Assembly (NCBI RefSeq): GCF_900099645.1
Contig: NZ_FMTL01000004.1
Location: 124,001-188,000 of the forward strand
Length of the DNA: 64,000 nt
Direction of reading: 5' to 3'
Source: Pseudomonas peli
GTDB lineage: Bacteria; Pseudomonadota; Gammaproteobacteria; Pseudomonadales; Pseudomonadaceae
Shown here: positions 8,898 through 17,274 of the stretch, in pieces
How the letters are laid out: every line of letters begins with the position of its first letter
How positions within the stretch are numbered: position 1 is the first letter of the stretch
The notes under the pieces: model-generated
Database searches by the model: none
Seen by the model: the letters and a program-made list of their open reading frames with translations, nothing else
What the model was told of the DNA's origin: nothing
Translations under genes and position numbers: made by a program

Positions 8898-9039
8898 AGA
8901 GCCTGTTTACGATCTCGCGAGCTAGAGCCAGACAAGGCAAAAACAGCCGAGGAGGCGGAGTTTACGAGCTGTAAATGAGCATTCCGAGGCTGTTTTTAAC
9001 GCCGGATGGCCGACGCGCAGCAGATCGTAAACAGGCTCT
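8898..9039. repeat. Structured intergenic repeat with 18-bp inverted ends (MITE-like), copy A
   Basis: A 142-bp element fills the gap between cueR and the HAD gene. It has perfect 18-bp terminal inverted repeats (8898-8915 and 9022-9039, arm AGAGCCTGTTTACGATCT) and an inner 10-bp inverted repeat (8939-8948 with 8988-8997, AAAAACAGCC), with TTTAC/GTAAA near the centre. A TA dinucleotide lies at each outer edge (8897-8898, 9040-9041). It has no coding capacity. A diverged copy is at 21868-22023, sharing blocks of 18-19 identical bases. It looks like a non-autonomous mobile element or a recurring structured intergenic repeat; the transcript would fold strongly. Confidence 0.8.
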
Positions 9040-9626
9040 TAGATCGCCTGCTGCAAGGCCCGGCAATCTACCGCGAAATGATCGGCTAACTCCGGCCAGG
9101 GGTTTTCCGCCAGGTTGACCAGCACGCTGCGCGCGCCGGCAGCGCGGGCACACTCCAGGTCAAAGCGGTAGTCACCCACCATCACCAGCTCGCTCGGTGC
9201 AACCTGCCAGGTGCGAGCGAAATGCAGCAGGCCACCCGGATCAGGCTTGGGCGGCGCCTCGTCACGGCCAATCACGTCCGGCACGGCAAAGCAGTCGTCC
9301 AGACCGATGGCGCGCAGGGTCAGCAGCGCCAGTTCATGGGCGTTGCGGGTGAGAATGCCAAGCCGGCAACCACGCCCACGCAGCTCGCGCACCAGCTCAA
9401 TCGCCCCGGGGGCTGGCTGCGAAGCCAAAGCCAGTTCACGCTCATGCTCCAGCAGCCAGGCATGTTTGGCGGCTGCCACCGCCTCAGGCAACGACGCCAG
9501 ATAGCCAAGAATGTCTTCAGCGAGCGGAATATCCAACGCTCGCTTGATGGCCTCGAAATCGTGCACCGCCAGGGTTAGGGTACCGTCCATATCGAACACC
9601 CAATGGCGTGCAGCGCTCAGGCTCAT
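9039..9626 (-). CDS. HAD-superfamily hydrolase (phosphoglycolate-phosphatase-like)
   Basis: Predicted cytoplasmic phosphatase acting on a small phosphorylated metabolite; substrate unknown. 195 aa. Motif I is WVFDMDGTLT near residue 12, with a helical cap insertion, motif II around LGILTRNAHE, and motifs III/IV as PPKPDPGGLLHFA followed by VMVGDYRFDLECARAAG. The ATG at 9626 overlaps the tesB stop as ATGA, so translation is probably coupled; a TTG two codons upstream is less likely. The TAA stop lies on the outer edge of repeat copy A. Confidence 0.88.
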   Translation of the reverse strand: MSLSAARHWVFDMDGTLTLAVHDFEAIKRALDIPLAEDILGYLASLPEAVAAAKHAWLLEHERELALASQPAPGAIELVRELRGRGCRLGILTRNAHELALLTLRAIGLDDCFAVPDVIGRDEAPPKPDPGGLLHFARTWQVAPSELVMVGDYRFDLECARAAGARSVLVNLAENPWPELADHFAVDCRALQQAI

Positions 9627-10492
9627 TTCCAATCCTCACGGATTCGGGTAAGCCCTTCCTGGGCAACCGAGGCAACCAACTGGCCCTGGCGGTTGAAGAT
9701 GCTGCCACGGGAGAAGCCACGGGCGTTGCCGGCCCAGGGGCTGTCCATGCTGTAGAGCAGCCAGTCGTCCATACGCAGGTTGCCGTGAAACCACAGCGAG
9801 TGGTCGAGGCTGGCGACCTGCATGAACTTCTGCCACACCGACACGCCATGCGGCAGCATCGAGGTGGTCAGCAGGTTGAAGTCGCTGGCGTAACCCAACA
9901 GGTACTTGTGCAGCTGAGGGTCATCCGGCAGTTCCCCAGCCGCACGGAACCACACATGCTTGACCGGCTCGCTGGGTTTGGGTGCAAACGGGTTGCTCAG
10001 GGTTACCGGACGGATCTCGATCGGTTTGTCGCTTACCGCGCGCTCACGCATGCGCTCCGGCAAGGCATCCACCACCAGGCGCGCCAGTTCTGTTTCCGAT
10101 TTGAGGCCTTCAGGCCCCGGCACGTCCGGCATGCTGTTCTGGTGATGAAAGCCCTCTTCATCAAACTGAAACGACGCACTGCAGGTAAAGATTGGCTTGC
10201 CCTTCTGGATCGCCGTCACCCGCCGCGTGCTGAAACTGCCGCCATCGCGTACGCGCTCAACCTGATACACCACCGGCAACGTGGCATCGCCGGGACGCAG
10301 GAAGTAGCCGTGCATGGAATGCACATGGCGCGCGGCCTCGACCGTCTGACTGGCCGCCGATACACATTGACCGAGCACCTGGCCACCATACAGCTGGCGA
10401 AAGCCGAGGTCCTGGCTGACGCCGCGGAACAAATTCTCTTCGATGGTTTCCAGGGTCAGCAGGGCGACCAACTCATTCAACACCTGACTCAT
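9623..10492 (-). CDS. tesB: Acyl-CoA thioesterase II (TesB)
   Basis: Hydrolyses medium- and long-chain acyl-CoA to free fatty acid and CoA in the cytoplasm. 289 aa, the normal TesB length, with a double-hotdog fold. Recognisable TesB stretches include FRGVSQDLGFRQLYGGQVLGQ near 22-42, HSMHGYFLRPGD near 58-69, GGSFSTRRV, and C-terminal ASLDHSLWFHG and ARGFSRGSIFNRQGQLVAS. The ATG at 10492 follows AGGAGA. It forms a two-gene unit with the HAD gene through a 4-bp overlap. Role in fatty-acid turnover is inferred from the family. Confidence 0.95.
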   Translation of the reverse strand: MSQVLNELVALLTLETIEENLFRGVSQDLGFRQLYGGQVLGQCVSAASQTVEAARHVHSMHGYFLRPGDATLPVVYQVERVRDGGSFSTRRVTAIQKGKPIFTCSASFQFDEEGFHHQNSMPDVPGPEGLKSETELARLVVDALPERMRERAVSDKPIEIRPVTLSNPFAPKPSEPVKHVWFRAAGELPDDPQLHKYLLGYASDFNLLTTSMLPHGVSVWQKFMQVASLDHSLWFHGNLRMDDWLLYSMDSPWAGNARGFSRGSIFNRQGQLVASVAQEGLTRIREDWK

Positions 10493-10676
10493 GCATGCTC
10501 TCCTGTTAACGCATCTGGCTGGGGGCGAGATGGTAAAGACTTTGCCAACGCTTGTCGGCCCGACTGAAAGATGGATGTGGACAATAATGGCAGCATTCTA
10601 GCCAATCGAGCGCGGAGCTTGAGCGCAAGCAGAGCCTGCCGCCATACTTTGGCCACTTCCGCCCGAGCCCGCCCCC

Positions 10677-11597
10677 ATGCGCCTGCCGCTGGTCTATCAC
10701 GACGACTACAGCCCGCCCTTCCCGGCCAACCACCGCTTCCCCATGGAGAAGTTTCGCCTGCTGCGCGATCACCTGGTGGAAAGCGGCCTGAACACCGATG
10801 CCGAACTGCTGCGCCCTGAACTGTGCCCCACCGATGTACTCGCCCTGGCCCACTGTCCGGCTTATATCCAGCGTTTCGCCAGCGGCGAACTGGCATATGA
10901 AGAACAACGCCGCCTCGGTCTGCCCTGGAGTGCCGCCCTGGCGCAGCGCACCATTCGCGCCGTGGGTGGCTCGCTGCTGGCGGCGGAGCAAGCGCTGCAA
11001 CACGGTCTAGCCTGCCACCTGGCCGGCGGCACCCACCATGCGCATTACGACCATCCGGCCGGTTTCTGCATCTTCAATGACCTGGCAGTGATCAGCCAGT
11101 ACCTGCTGGCCAGCGGCAAGGCCCAGCGCGTGCTGATCTTCGACTGCGACGTGCATCAAGGCGATGGCACCGCGCGCCTGCTGGAGAACACCCCGGAAGC
11201 GATCACCGTGTCGCTGCACTGCGAAAAGAACTACCCGGCGCGCAAAGCCGCCAGCGACTGGGACATTCCCTTGCCCAACGGTATGGGCGACGCCGAGTAT
11301 CTTAAGGTGGTGGATGACACCCTCAACTACCTGCTACCGCTGTATCAGCCAGATATCGTGTTGTATGACGCCGGCGTTGACGTGCACCAGCACGATGCCC
11401 TCGGCTACCTCAACCTGACGGACGCGGGCATTGCCGCCCGTGACGAAGCCGTGCTTAACCACTGCCTGAGCCGTGGCATTCCGGTGGTCGGCCTGATCGG
11501 CGGCGGCTACGACAAGGACCGCATGGCCCTGGCCCGCCGCCACGGGATTCTGCATCACTGCGCAGCCAAGGTCTGGCAAATGCGTGGGCTGGGATAA
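10677..11597 (+). CDS. Histone-deacetylase-superfamily amidohydrolase
   Basis: Zn-dependent deacetylase-fold enzyme, probably acting on acetylated small amines or protein lysines; the real substrate in bacteria is unknown. 306 aa. Core motifs are in order: GGTHHAHYDHPAGFCIFND (active-site histidines, about 116-134), LIFDCDVHQGDGT (zinc Asp/His, about 151-163), ITVSLHCEKNYP, and LYDAGVDVHQHD (last zinc Asp, about 228-239). Length and motifs are complete. The ATG at 10677 has no clear ribosome binding site. It is divergent from tesB, with 184 bp between them. Confidence 0.92.
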   Translation: MRLPLVYHDDYSPPFPANHRFPMEKFRLLRDHLVESGLNTDAELLRPELCPTDVLALAHCPAYIQRFASGELAYEEQRRLGLPWSAALAQRTIRAVGGSLLAAEQALQHGLACHLAGGTHHAHYDHPAGFCIFNDLAVISQYLLASGKAQRVLIFDCDVHQGDGTARLLENTPEAITVSLHCEKNYPARKAASDWDIPLPNGMGDAEYLKVVDDTLNYLLPLYQPDIVLYDAGVDVHQHDALGYLNLTDAGIAARDEAVLNHCLSRGIPVVGLIGGGYDKDRMALARRHGILHHCAAKVWQMRGLG

Positions 11598-11653
11598 AAG
11601 CGCCATAGGCGCTGTCACATCGCGCATCTTCACGACCAAGGAATTCGCCCAGC

Positions 11654-12814
11654 ATGTACGCCAAACTCAATACCTTGCCGGCCCTGCTGGCCTTACTCGC
11701 ACTCGGCAGCGCCGCCCACGCCGACGACATACTGCAGACGCGGGTAGACGCCACCATTCGCCCAGTAATGGCGGAACACGATATTGCCGGCATGGCCGTG
11801 GCGATCACCCATAACGGCCAGGCGCACTACTTCAACTACGGCGTGGCGCGCCTGGACGACCCGCAGCCGGTGAGCAGCGACACCCTTTTTGAAATCGGCT
11901 CGCTGAGCAAACCACTTACCGCCACCCTCGCCGCCCTTGCCCAGGCCACCGGCAAGCTGACCCTAACCGACAGCGCCGGCCAGCACTGGCCCGAGCTGCA
12001 AGGCAGCCAGCTGGAACACGCCAGCTTGCTCAACCTCGGCACCTACACCGCCGGCGGGCTGCCGCTGCAGTTCCCTGACAACGTGACCGACCCGGCCAGC
12101 ATGCTCGACTACTACCGCCAGTGGCAGCCTGAATACGCGGCGGGTACACACCGGCGCTATTCCAACCCCAGCATAGGCCTGCTCGGCATGCTCGCCGCCA
12201 AGAGCATGGGCAAGCCGTTCCCCACCTTGATGGAGGGCACGCTGTTCCCCGCGCTCGGCATGTCGCACAGCTATATCCAGGTGCCGACAGCCCAGCTGCC
12301 GCGCTATGCCTTCGGCTACAGCAAGGACAACCAGCCGCTGCGCGTCACACCGGGCATGCTCGACGCCGAAGCCTACGGGGTGAAAACCACGGCCCGGGAC
12401 ATGCTGCGCTTTGTCCAGGCCAACCTGAATCCTGCCGGCCTGAATAAAGACCTGCAGCGCGCCATCGCCATGACCCACACCGGTTATTACCGCGTCGGCG
12501 AGATGACCCAGGGCCTCGGCTGGGAGCGTTACCCCTACCCGATCAGCCTGGAGCGCCTGCAGGCCGGCAACTCCCCGGCCATGGCCCTGGAATCGCAACC
12601 CGCTACACGTCTCGCACCACCGGAAAGTGAGCCAAGCGACACCCTGTTCAATAAAACCGGCTCAACCGGCGGCTTCGGCGCCTACGCGGTGTTTGTCCCC
12701 AGTCAGAACCTCGGCCTGGTCATGCTGGCCAACAAGAACTACCCCAACGCAGCCAGAATCAAAGCGGCCCACGCCATACTGAACGCCTTGGATAAAAACG
12801 CCGCCCAATACTGA
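11654..12814 (+). CDS. ampC: Class C beta-lactamase (AmpC family)
   Basis: Periplasmic serine beta-lactamase. 386 aa, with a signal peptide (MYAKLNTLPALLALLALGSA then AHA). All three active-site elements are present: SLSK with the catalytic serine at 83 and K86, YSN at 169-171, and KTG at 334-336 followed by STGGFGAY. The class C stretch TYTAGGLPLQFP is also present. AAGGA lies 11 bases before the ATG. No ampR-like LysR gene is adjacent, unlike the ampR-ampC pairs of P. aeruginosa and Enterobacter. The methyltransferase gene follows after 14 bp on the same strand. A serine-hydrolase esterase is a less likely alternative, given how well the motifs match class C. Confidence 0.92.
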   Translation: MYAKLNTLPALLALLALGSAAHADDILQTRVDATIRPVMAEHDIAGMAVAITHNGQAHYFNYGVARLDDPQPVSSDTLFEIGSLSKPLTATLAALAQATGKLTLTDSAGQHWPELQGSQLEHASLLNLGTYTAGGLPLQFPDNVTDPASMLDYYRQWQPEYAAGTHRRYSNPSIGLLGMLAAKSMGKPFPTLMEGTLFPALGMSHSYIQVPTAQLPRYAFGYSKDNQPLRVTPGMLDAEAYGVKTTARDMLRFVQANLNPAGLNKDLQRAIAMTHTGYYRVGEMTQGLGWERYPYPISLERLQAGNSPAMALESQPATRLAPPESEPSDTLFNKTGSTGGFGAYAVFVPSQNLGLVMLANKNYPNAARIKAAHAILNALDKNAAQY

Positions 12815-12828
12815 AAAGGAATAGCCTC

Positions 12829-13653
12829 ATGGATGATTCGTTTGCCCTGAACCAAGCCAACTGGAACGAGCGCGCCGCCTTGCATGCGGCGTCGCCCGAT
12901 TACCAAGTTCAGCTGTTTATCGCCTCGCCCGCGCATTTATCCGAAGTCGTGCGCTTTGATCTGCCGCGCCTCGGCGATATCAGCGGCCTGCGCGCGGTGC
13001 ACCTGCAGTGCCATATAGGCACCGACACCCTGTCGCTGGCCCGCCTGGGTGCGCAGATGAGCGGCCTGGATTTCTCTGCAGCCTCGTTGGAGCAAGCCAG
13101 CAAACTGGCAAGCAGCTGCGGTGAGTCGATCGAGTTTGTCGAAGCCTCTGTGTACGACGCGGCCAAGGCGCTCGGCGCGCACTCGTTTGACCTGGTTTAT
13201 ACGGGCATCGGCGCGCTGAACTGGCTACCGCAGATCGATGACTGGGCGCGCAATGTCGCCGCCCTACTCAAGCCCGGCGGACGGTTGTTTCTGCGTGAAG
13301 CCCACCCCGTGCTGATGGCGCTCGACGAAAACTGCGAGGACACCCTGCAGATTGCCCACCCCTACTTCGAACACAGCCAACCAACCGTCTGGGATTACGA
13401 GCACACCTACGTAGAAACCGACACCCTGCTGACCGCCACCACCACCCACGAATGGAACCACGGCCTGGGCGAAATCATCACCGCGCTGCTGCGCCACGGC
13501 ATGCGCCTGACGGCCTTGGAAGAGCACACCAGCCTGCCCTGGGAAGCCCTGCCGGGCCAGATGAGCCTGGGCGAGGATGGTGAATGGCGGCTGGATAACC
13601 AGCCGGAAAGGCTGCCGTTGAGCTACACACTACAGGCGGTCAAGGTCGGCTAA
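12829..13653 (+). CDS. Class I SAM-dependent methyltransferase
   Basis: Cytoplasmic methyltransferase of unknown substrate. 274 aa. SAM-binding motif I appears as AVHLQCHIGTDTLSLARLGA at about 56-75, followed by the acidic SGLDFSAASLEQA loop, an FDLVYTGIGALNWLPQ motif IV region near 120-135, and LLKPGGRLFLREAHPV near 145-160. This HLQCHIGTDTLS variant is a recognisable subgroup of small bacterial methyltransferases. The ATG follows AAAAGGA. It begins 14 bp after ampC and is probably co-transcribed with it; a functional link to the beta-lactamase is not evident. Confidence 0.88.
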   Translation: MDDSFALNQANWNERAALHAASPDYQVQLFIASPAHLSEVVRFDLPRLGDISGLRAVHLQCHIGTDTLSLARLGAQMSGLDFSAASLEQASKLASSCGESIEFVEASVYDAAKALGAHSFDLVYTGIGALNWLPQIDDWARNVAALLKPGGRLFLREAHPVLMALDENCEDTLQIAHPYFEHSQPTVWDYEHTYVETDTLLTATTTHEWNHGLGEIITALLRHGMRLTALEEHTSLPWEALPGQMSLGEDGEWRLDNQPERLPLSYTLQAVKVG

Positions 13654-13655
13654 CC

Positions 13656-13687
13656 TGCAGGTGGACAACAGCGACTGTCCACCTGCA
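13656..13687. terminator. Strong hairpin between convergent genes
   Basis: A perfect 12-bp inverted repeat (13656-13667 and 13676-13687, arm TGCAGGTGGACA) with an 8-base loop, immediately after the methyltransferase stop and just before the end of the convergent aminotransferase gene. No T-run follows on either strand, so termination is probable but not textbook. Confidence 0.5.
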
Positions 13688-13695
13688 ACGCCCAA

Positions 13696-14829
13696 TTACC
13701 CCGCCAGCACCTTATCCAGCGCCTGCTCAAGGGTCGCCACGGTGCGCTCGATATTACCCAGCTTATCCAGCCCAAACAGGCCCAGGCGGAAGGTCTGGAA
13801 GTCTGCTGGCTCATCGCACTGCAGCGGCACTCCCGCTGCAATCTGCAGGCCCTGGGCGGCGAATTTGCTGCCGTTCTTGATGCTCGCGTCGGTGGTGTAG
13901 CACACCACCACCCCGGGGGCCTCGAAGCCTTCGGCGGCCACGCTTTTAAAGCCTTTGCTGGCCAGTAATGCGCGCACGCGATCACCGAGCTCCTGCTGCT
14001 GGCTGCGCACGGTGGCAAAGCCAATGGCTTCGGCCTCGCGCATGGCATCGCGAAAACGCGCCAGGGCATCGCTGGGCATGGTGGCGTGGTAGGCGTGGCC
14101 GCCCTGCTCGTAGGCCTGCATGATCTGCAACCACTTCTTAAGGTCGCAGGCAAAGCTGGTGCTTTGAGTGGCCTCGACGCGGGCTTGGGCGGCTTCACTG
14201 AGCATCACCAGGGCGCAGCAGGGCGAGGCGCTCCAGCCTTTTTGCGGGGCGCTGATCAGCACATCGATACCGCAGGCCTGCATATCCACCCAGAGGGTGC
14301 CGGAGGCGATGCAATCGAGCACAAACAGGCCGCCGACCGCATGCACAGCATCCGCCACGGCGCGCAGATAGCCGTCCGGCAGGATCATCCCGGACGAGGT
14401 TTCCACGTGCGGGGCAAATACCACCTGGGGCTTTTCAGCTGCGATCACCGCCAGCACATCGACCAGCCGTGGCGGCATGAATGCGGCCTGACTGCCCTCG
14501 GCAACCGGACGCGCCTTGAGCACAATCGATTCCGAGGGGATCTGGCCCATCTCGAAAATCTGCGTCCAGCGGTAGCTGAACCAGCCATTGCGCAGCACCA
14601 GGCACTTCTGCCCGGTGGCCAGCTGACGCGCTACAGCCTCCATGCCATAGGTGCCGCTACCGGGCACGATGGCCACGGCATGGGCGTTGTAGACCTGCTT
14701 CAGGGTGCTGGAAATATCCGTCATCACGCCCTGAAACGACTGCGACATATGGTTGAGGGAGCGGTCGGTGTAAACCACCGAGTATTCGATCAGACCGTCG
14801 GGGTCGATGCTGGGGTAGAGGTCAGACAT
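13696..14829 (-). CDS. Class V PLP-dependent aminotransferase (alanine-glyoxylate / PhnW-like)
   Basis: Fold-type I aminotransferase. 377 aa. The PLP lysine is K197 in ISAPQKGWSASP, preceded by LFVLDCIASGTLWVDMQ (PLP-ring aspartate) and an early PGSGTYGMEAVARQL phosphate-binding region. Relatives include alanine-glyoxylate, serine-pyruvate and 2-aminoethylphosphonate aminotransferases; no phosphonate or glyoxylate pathway genes are nearby, so the substrate is not assigned. GGAG precedes the ATG. It stands alone, convergent with the methyltransferase and divergent from the flavoprotein. Confidence 0.88.
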   Translation of the reverse strand: MSDLYPSIDPDGLIEYSVVYTDRSLNHMSQSFQGVMTDISSTLKQVYNAHAVAIVPGSGTYGMEAVARQLATGQKCLVLRNGWFSYRWTQIFEMGQIPSESIVLKARPVAEGSQAAFMPPRLVDVLAVIAAEKPQVVFAPHVETSSGMILPDGYLRAVADAVHAVGGLFVLDCIASGTLWVDMQACGIDVLISAPQKGWSASPCCALVMLSEAAQARVEATQSTSFACDLKKWLQIMQAYEQGGHAYHATMPSDALARFRDAMREAEAIGFATVRSQQQELGDRVRALLASKGFKSVAAEGFEAPGVVVCYTTDASIKNGSKFAAQGLQIAAGVPLQCDEPADFQTFRLGLFGLDKLGNIERTVATLEQALDKVLAG

Positions 14830-14942
14830 AAGGGGCTCCAGTCAGAAAAGTCTCCCGCGACCCTGCCCGAAGCCGGCGCAAATGACAAGGTCGCGGCAGG
14901 CTCGGTTAGAATGCACGCCCGTAATTCCCACCTGATATCGCC

Positions 14943-16184
14943 ATGACCGACAGCCACCCAGCATTTGCCCCTCGCGTTGCCATTATCGGCGGCGGCCCTG
15001 CCGGGCTGATGGCGGCCGAAGTGCTGGCCCAGGGTGGTGTGCAGGTCGATCTTTACGACGGCATGCCTTCGGTGGGACGCAAGTTCCTCCTGGCCGGGGT
15101 CGGTGGAATGAATATCACCCATTCCGAAGCCAAGCCGGCCTTTGTCGCTCGCTATGGCATGCGCCAGGCTGAAGTGGCCGAGCTGCTAGATGCGCTCGAT
15201 GCCGACGCCTTGCGCGCCTGGATTCACGACCTGGGTATCGACACCTTTGTCGGCACCTCAGGCAGGGTATTCCCCACCGATATGAAAGCCGCACCGCTGC
15301 TGCGTGCCTGGCTCAAGCGTCTGCGTGAACTGGGTGTGCAGATCCACACCCGCCATCGCTGGCTGGGCTGGAATAGCGAGGGAGCACTGCGGATTGCCTC
15401 GCCCGCTGGCGAACAGACCGTGACCGCCGACGCCACACTGCTGGCCCTGGGTGGGGCCAGTTGGGCACGACTGGGCTCAGACGGCGCATGGGTCAGCCTG
15501 CTGCAGGCGCGCGGCGTGAGCATCGCGCCCTTGCAAGCAAGCAACTGCGGCTTCGATGTCAGCGCCTGGAGCCTGTTTCTGCGGGACAAGTTCGCCGGCG
15601 CGCCACTCAAGAACGTCAGCCTTAACCTGGCCAGCGAAACGCCGCGTCTGGGTGAATTTGTGCTGACCGCAAGCGGTATCGAAGGCAGCCTGGTCTACGC
15701 CCTGTCGGCGGATATTCGCGAGACGATCAACCAGCACGGCAGTGCCACAGTGCACCTCGACCTGCTGCCGCAAACGCCGCTGGCTAAATTGCAGGCAGCC
15801 CTGAGCAAACCGCGCGGCTCGCAGTCCATGGCTAAACACCTGCATCGCCAGGCGGGGATCGACGGGGTCAAAGCTGCTCTGCTGCGCGAACTGGCCAACG
15901 CTGCAGCCTTCAATGATCCCGTACTGCTGGCCAATGCAATCAAGGCCCTGCCGATCACCCTGGTGCGTCCGCGGCCATTGGATGAAGCCATCAGCACAGC
16001 CGGCGGCGTGCCGTTCGAGCAACTGGACGAGCAGCTGATGCTCAAGGCGCTGCCTGGCACCTTCTGCGCCGGGGAAATGCTTGACTGGGAAGCGCCCACC
16101 GGCGGCTACCTGCTGACCGCCTGCTTTGCCAGCGGCCGCAGCGCCGCCCAAGGCATGCTCAACTGGCTGCCGCACACCAGATAA
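14943..16184 (+). CDS. FAD-dependent flavoprotein of the HI0933/BaiN group (PP_4765-like)
   Basis: Putative NAD(P)/FAD-dependent oxidoreductase of unknown substrate. 413 aa. N-terminal Rossmann motif VAIIGGGPAGLMAAEVLAQG (about 12-31), then GRKFLLAGVGGMNITHSE, which replaces the SGGGRCNxTN motif of the HI0933 family and is typical of the TIGR03862 subgroup as I recall. The C-terminal end has AGEMLDWEAPTGGYLLTACF, the FAD-binding closing motif. It is followed on the same strand by the REC-CheC gene after about 85 bp. Confidence 0.9.
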   Translation: MTDSHPAFAPRVAIIGGGPAGLMAAEVLAQGGVQVDLYDGMPSVGRKFLLAGVGGMNITHSEAKPAFVARYGMRQAEVAELLDALDADALRAWIHDLGIDTFVGTSGRVFPTDMKAAPLLRAWLKRLRELGVQIHTRHRWLGWNSEGALRIASPAGEQTVTADATLLALGGASWARLGSDGAWVSLLQARGVSIAPLQASNCGFDVSAWSLFLRDKFAGAPLKNVSLNLASETPRLGEFVLTASGIEGSLVYALSADIRETINQHGSATVHLDLLPQTPLAKLQAALSKPRGSQSMAKHLHRQAGIDGVKAALLRELANAAAFNDPVLLANAIKALPITLVRPRPLDEAISTAGGVPFEQLDEQLMLKALPGTFCAGEMLDWEAPTGGYLLTACFASGRSAAQGMLNWLPHTR

Positions 16185-16269
16185 GCCCACACGCCGGGCC
16201 TCAAGCGGCTATGCTTGGGAAAACCGTCACAGAGCGGTGTTCTTCCACGCGCACAGGTACTCTCCAGCC

Positions 16270-17271
16270 GTGATTCCACTAGTGGTCTGCGACGACTCGA
16301 ACATGGCGCGCAAGCAGTTGATCCGCGCCCTGCCGCCTGAATGGCCAGTGACCATCAGCCAGGCCACCAATGGCCAGGAAGCCTTGACCGCGCTGCGTCA
16401 GGGGCTGGGCCAGGTGATGCTGCTGGATCTCACCATGCCCGTGCTGGACGGTTATGAAACCCTCGCGGCCATGCGCGCTGAGGGCCTCGCCTGCAAGGTC
16501 GTGGTGGTGTCCGGCGACGTGCAGGATGAAGCCGTCCGCCGGGTCAAGGAACTCGGTGCACTGGCCTTTATCAAGAAGCCGGCTGACCCCGACACCCTGC
16601 GTAACACCCTCCTCGAACTGGGCCTGTTCGACCCCAAAGCCACTCCGACTGCGCTTGCTCAGGCCGCCGTGCTGGATGAGTTGAAGGTCAACTTCCGCGA
16701 TGCTCTGCGTGAAGTGACCAACGTCGCCATGGGCCGCGCCGCCGCGTTACTGGCCAAGGTGTTGCACGTTTTTGTGCAATTGCCGGTGCCCCAGGTGAAT
16801 ATCTTCGAGGTCAGTGAGCTGCACATGACCCTCACCGACGCCATGCGTGGCGAGCGCCTGAGCGCGGTGTGCCAGGGCTTTATTGGTGATGGCATCGCCG
16901 GTGAAGCACTGCTGCTGTTCCATGACTCAGAAGTCGCCGACATGGCGAAGCTGCTGGGCTGGCAGCCGAAAGACGACACCCAGACCTCGGAAATGCTGCT
17001 GGACCTGGCCAGCATCCTCACCGGCGCCTGCTTGGCCGGGATCGCCGAACAGATCGACGTGCGCTTCTCCCAGGGCCATCCACAGCTGTTGGGCCAGCAT
17101 TCCTCCATCGAGCGGCTGATTCACCTCAACCAGCGGCGCTGGCGCAAAACCCTGGCCATTGAGGTGAGCTACAGCCTGGAAGCCCACAACATTCACTTTG
17201 ATCTATTGCTGCTGTTTACCGAAGACTCGATCAAGCGCCTGACCAACAAACTCAACTACCTGATGAGTTAA
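16270..17271 (+). CDS. Response regulator with CheC-type phosphatase domain (REC-CheC fusion)
   Basis: Soluble two-domain signalling protein, 333 aa from GTG 16270 (MIPLVVCDDSN). A longer reading from 16126 would overlap the flavoprotein and adds no domain. REC domain about 1-120: acidic pair D8/D9, phospho-acceptor D53 in MLLDLTMP, S81 and K103 (FIKKPAD). CheC-like domain about 130-330: the first phosphatase motif is intact (D144-x3-E148-x2-N151-x22-P174). The second keeps only the spacing (E241-x3-D245-x2-S248-x22-P271), so it is probably inactive. CheC domains dephosphorylate CheY-P; here the domain could act on its own receiver or another regulator. The PAS protein gene begins 3 bp after its stop. 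No kinase is adjacent. Confidence 0.88.
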   Translation: MIPLVVCDDSNMARKQLIRALPPEWPVTISQATNGQEALTALRQGLGQVMLLDLTMPVLDGYETLAAMRAEGLACKVVVVSGDVQDEAVRRVKELGALAFIKKPADPDTLRNTLLELGLFDPKATPTALAQAAVLDELKVNFRDALREVTNVAMGRAAALLAKVLHVFVQLPVPQVNIFEVSELHMTLTDAMRGERLSAVCQGFIGDGIAGEALLLFHDSEVADMAKLLGWQPKDDTQTSEMLLDLASILTGACLAGIAEQIDVRFSQGHPQLLGQHSSIERLIHLNQRRWRKTLAIEVSYSLEAHNIHFDLLLLFTEDSIKRLTNKLNYLMS

Positions 17272-17274
17272 GCC

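Noticed and set aside
11599..11613. Small hairpin AGCGCC-ATA-GGCGCT between the HDAC-like gene and ampC
   Set aside because: A 6-bp stem without a T-run; too weak to call a terminator or an operator.
16126..16269. N-terminal extension of the REC-CheC protein
   Set aside because: It overlaps the flavoprotein gene and the extra residues resemble no domain; the receiver domain begins right at GTG 16270.
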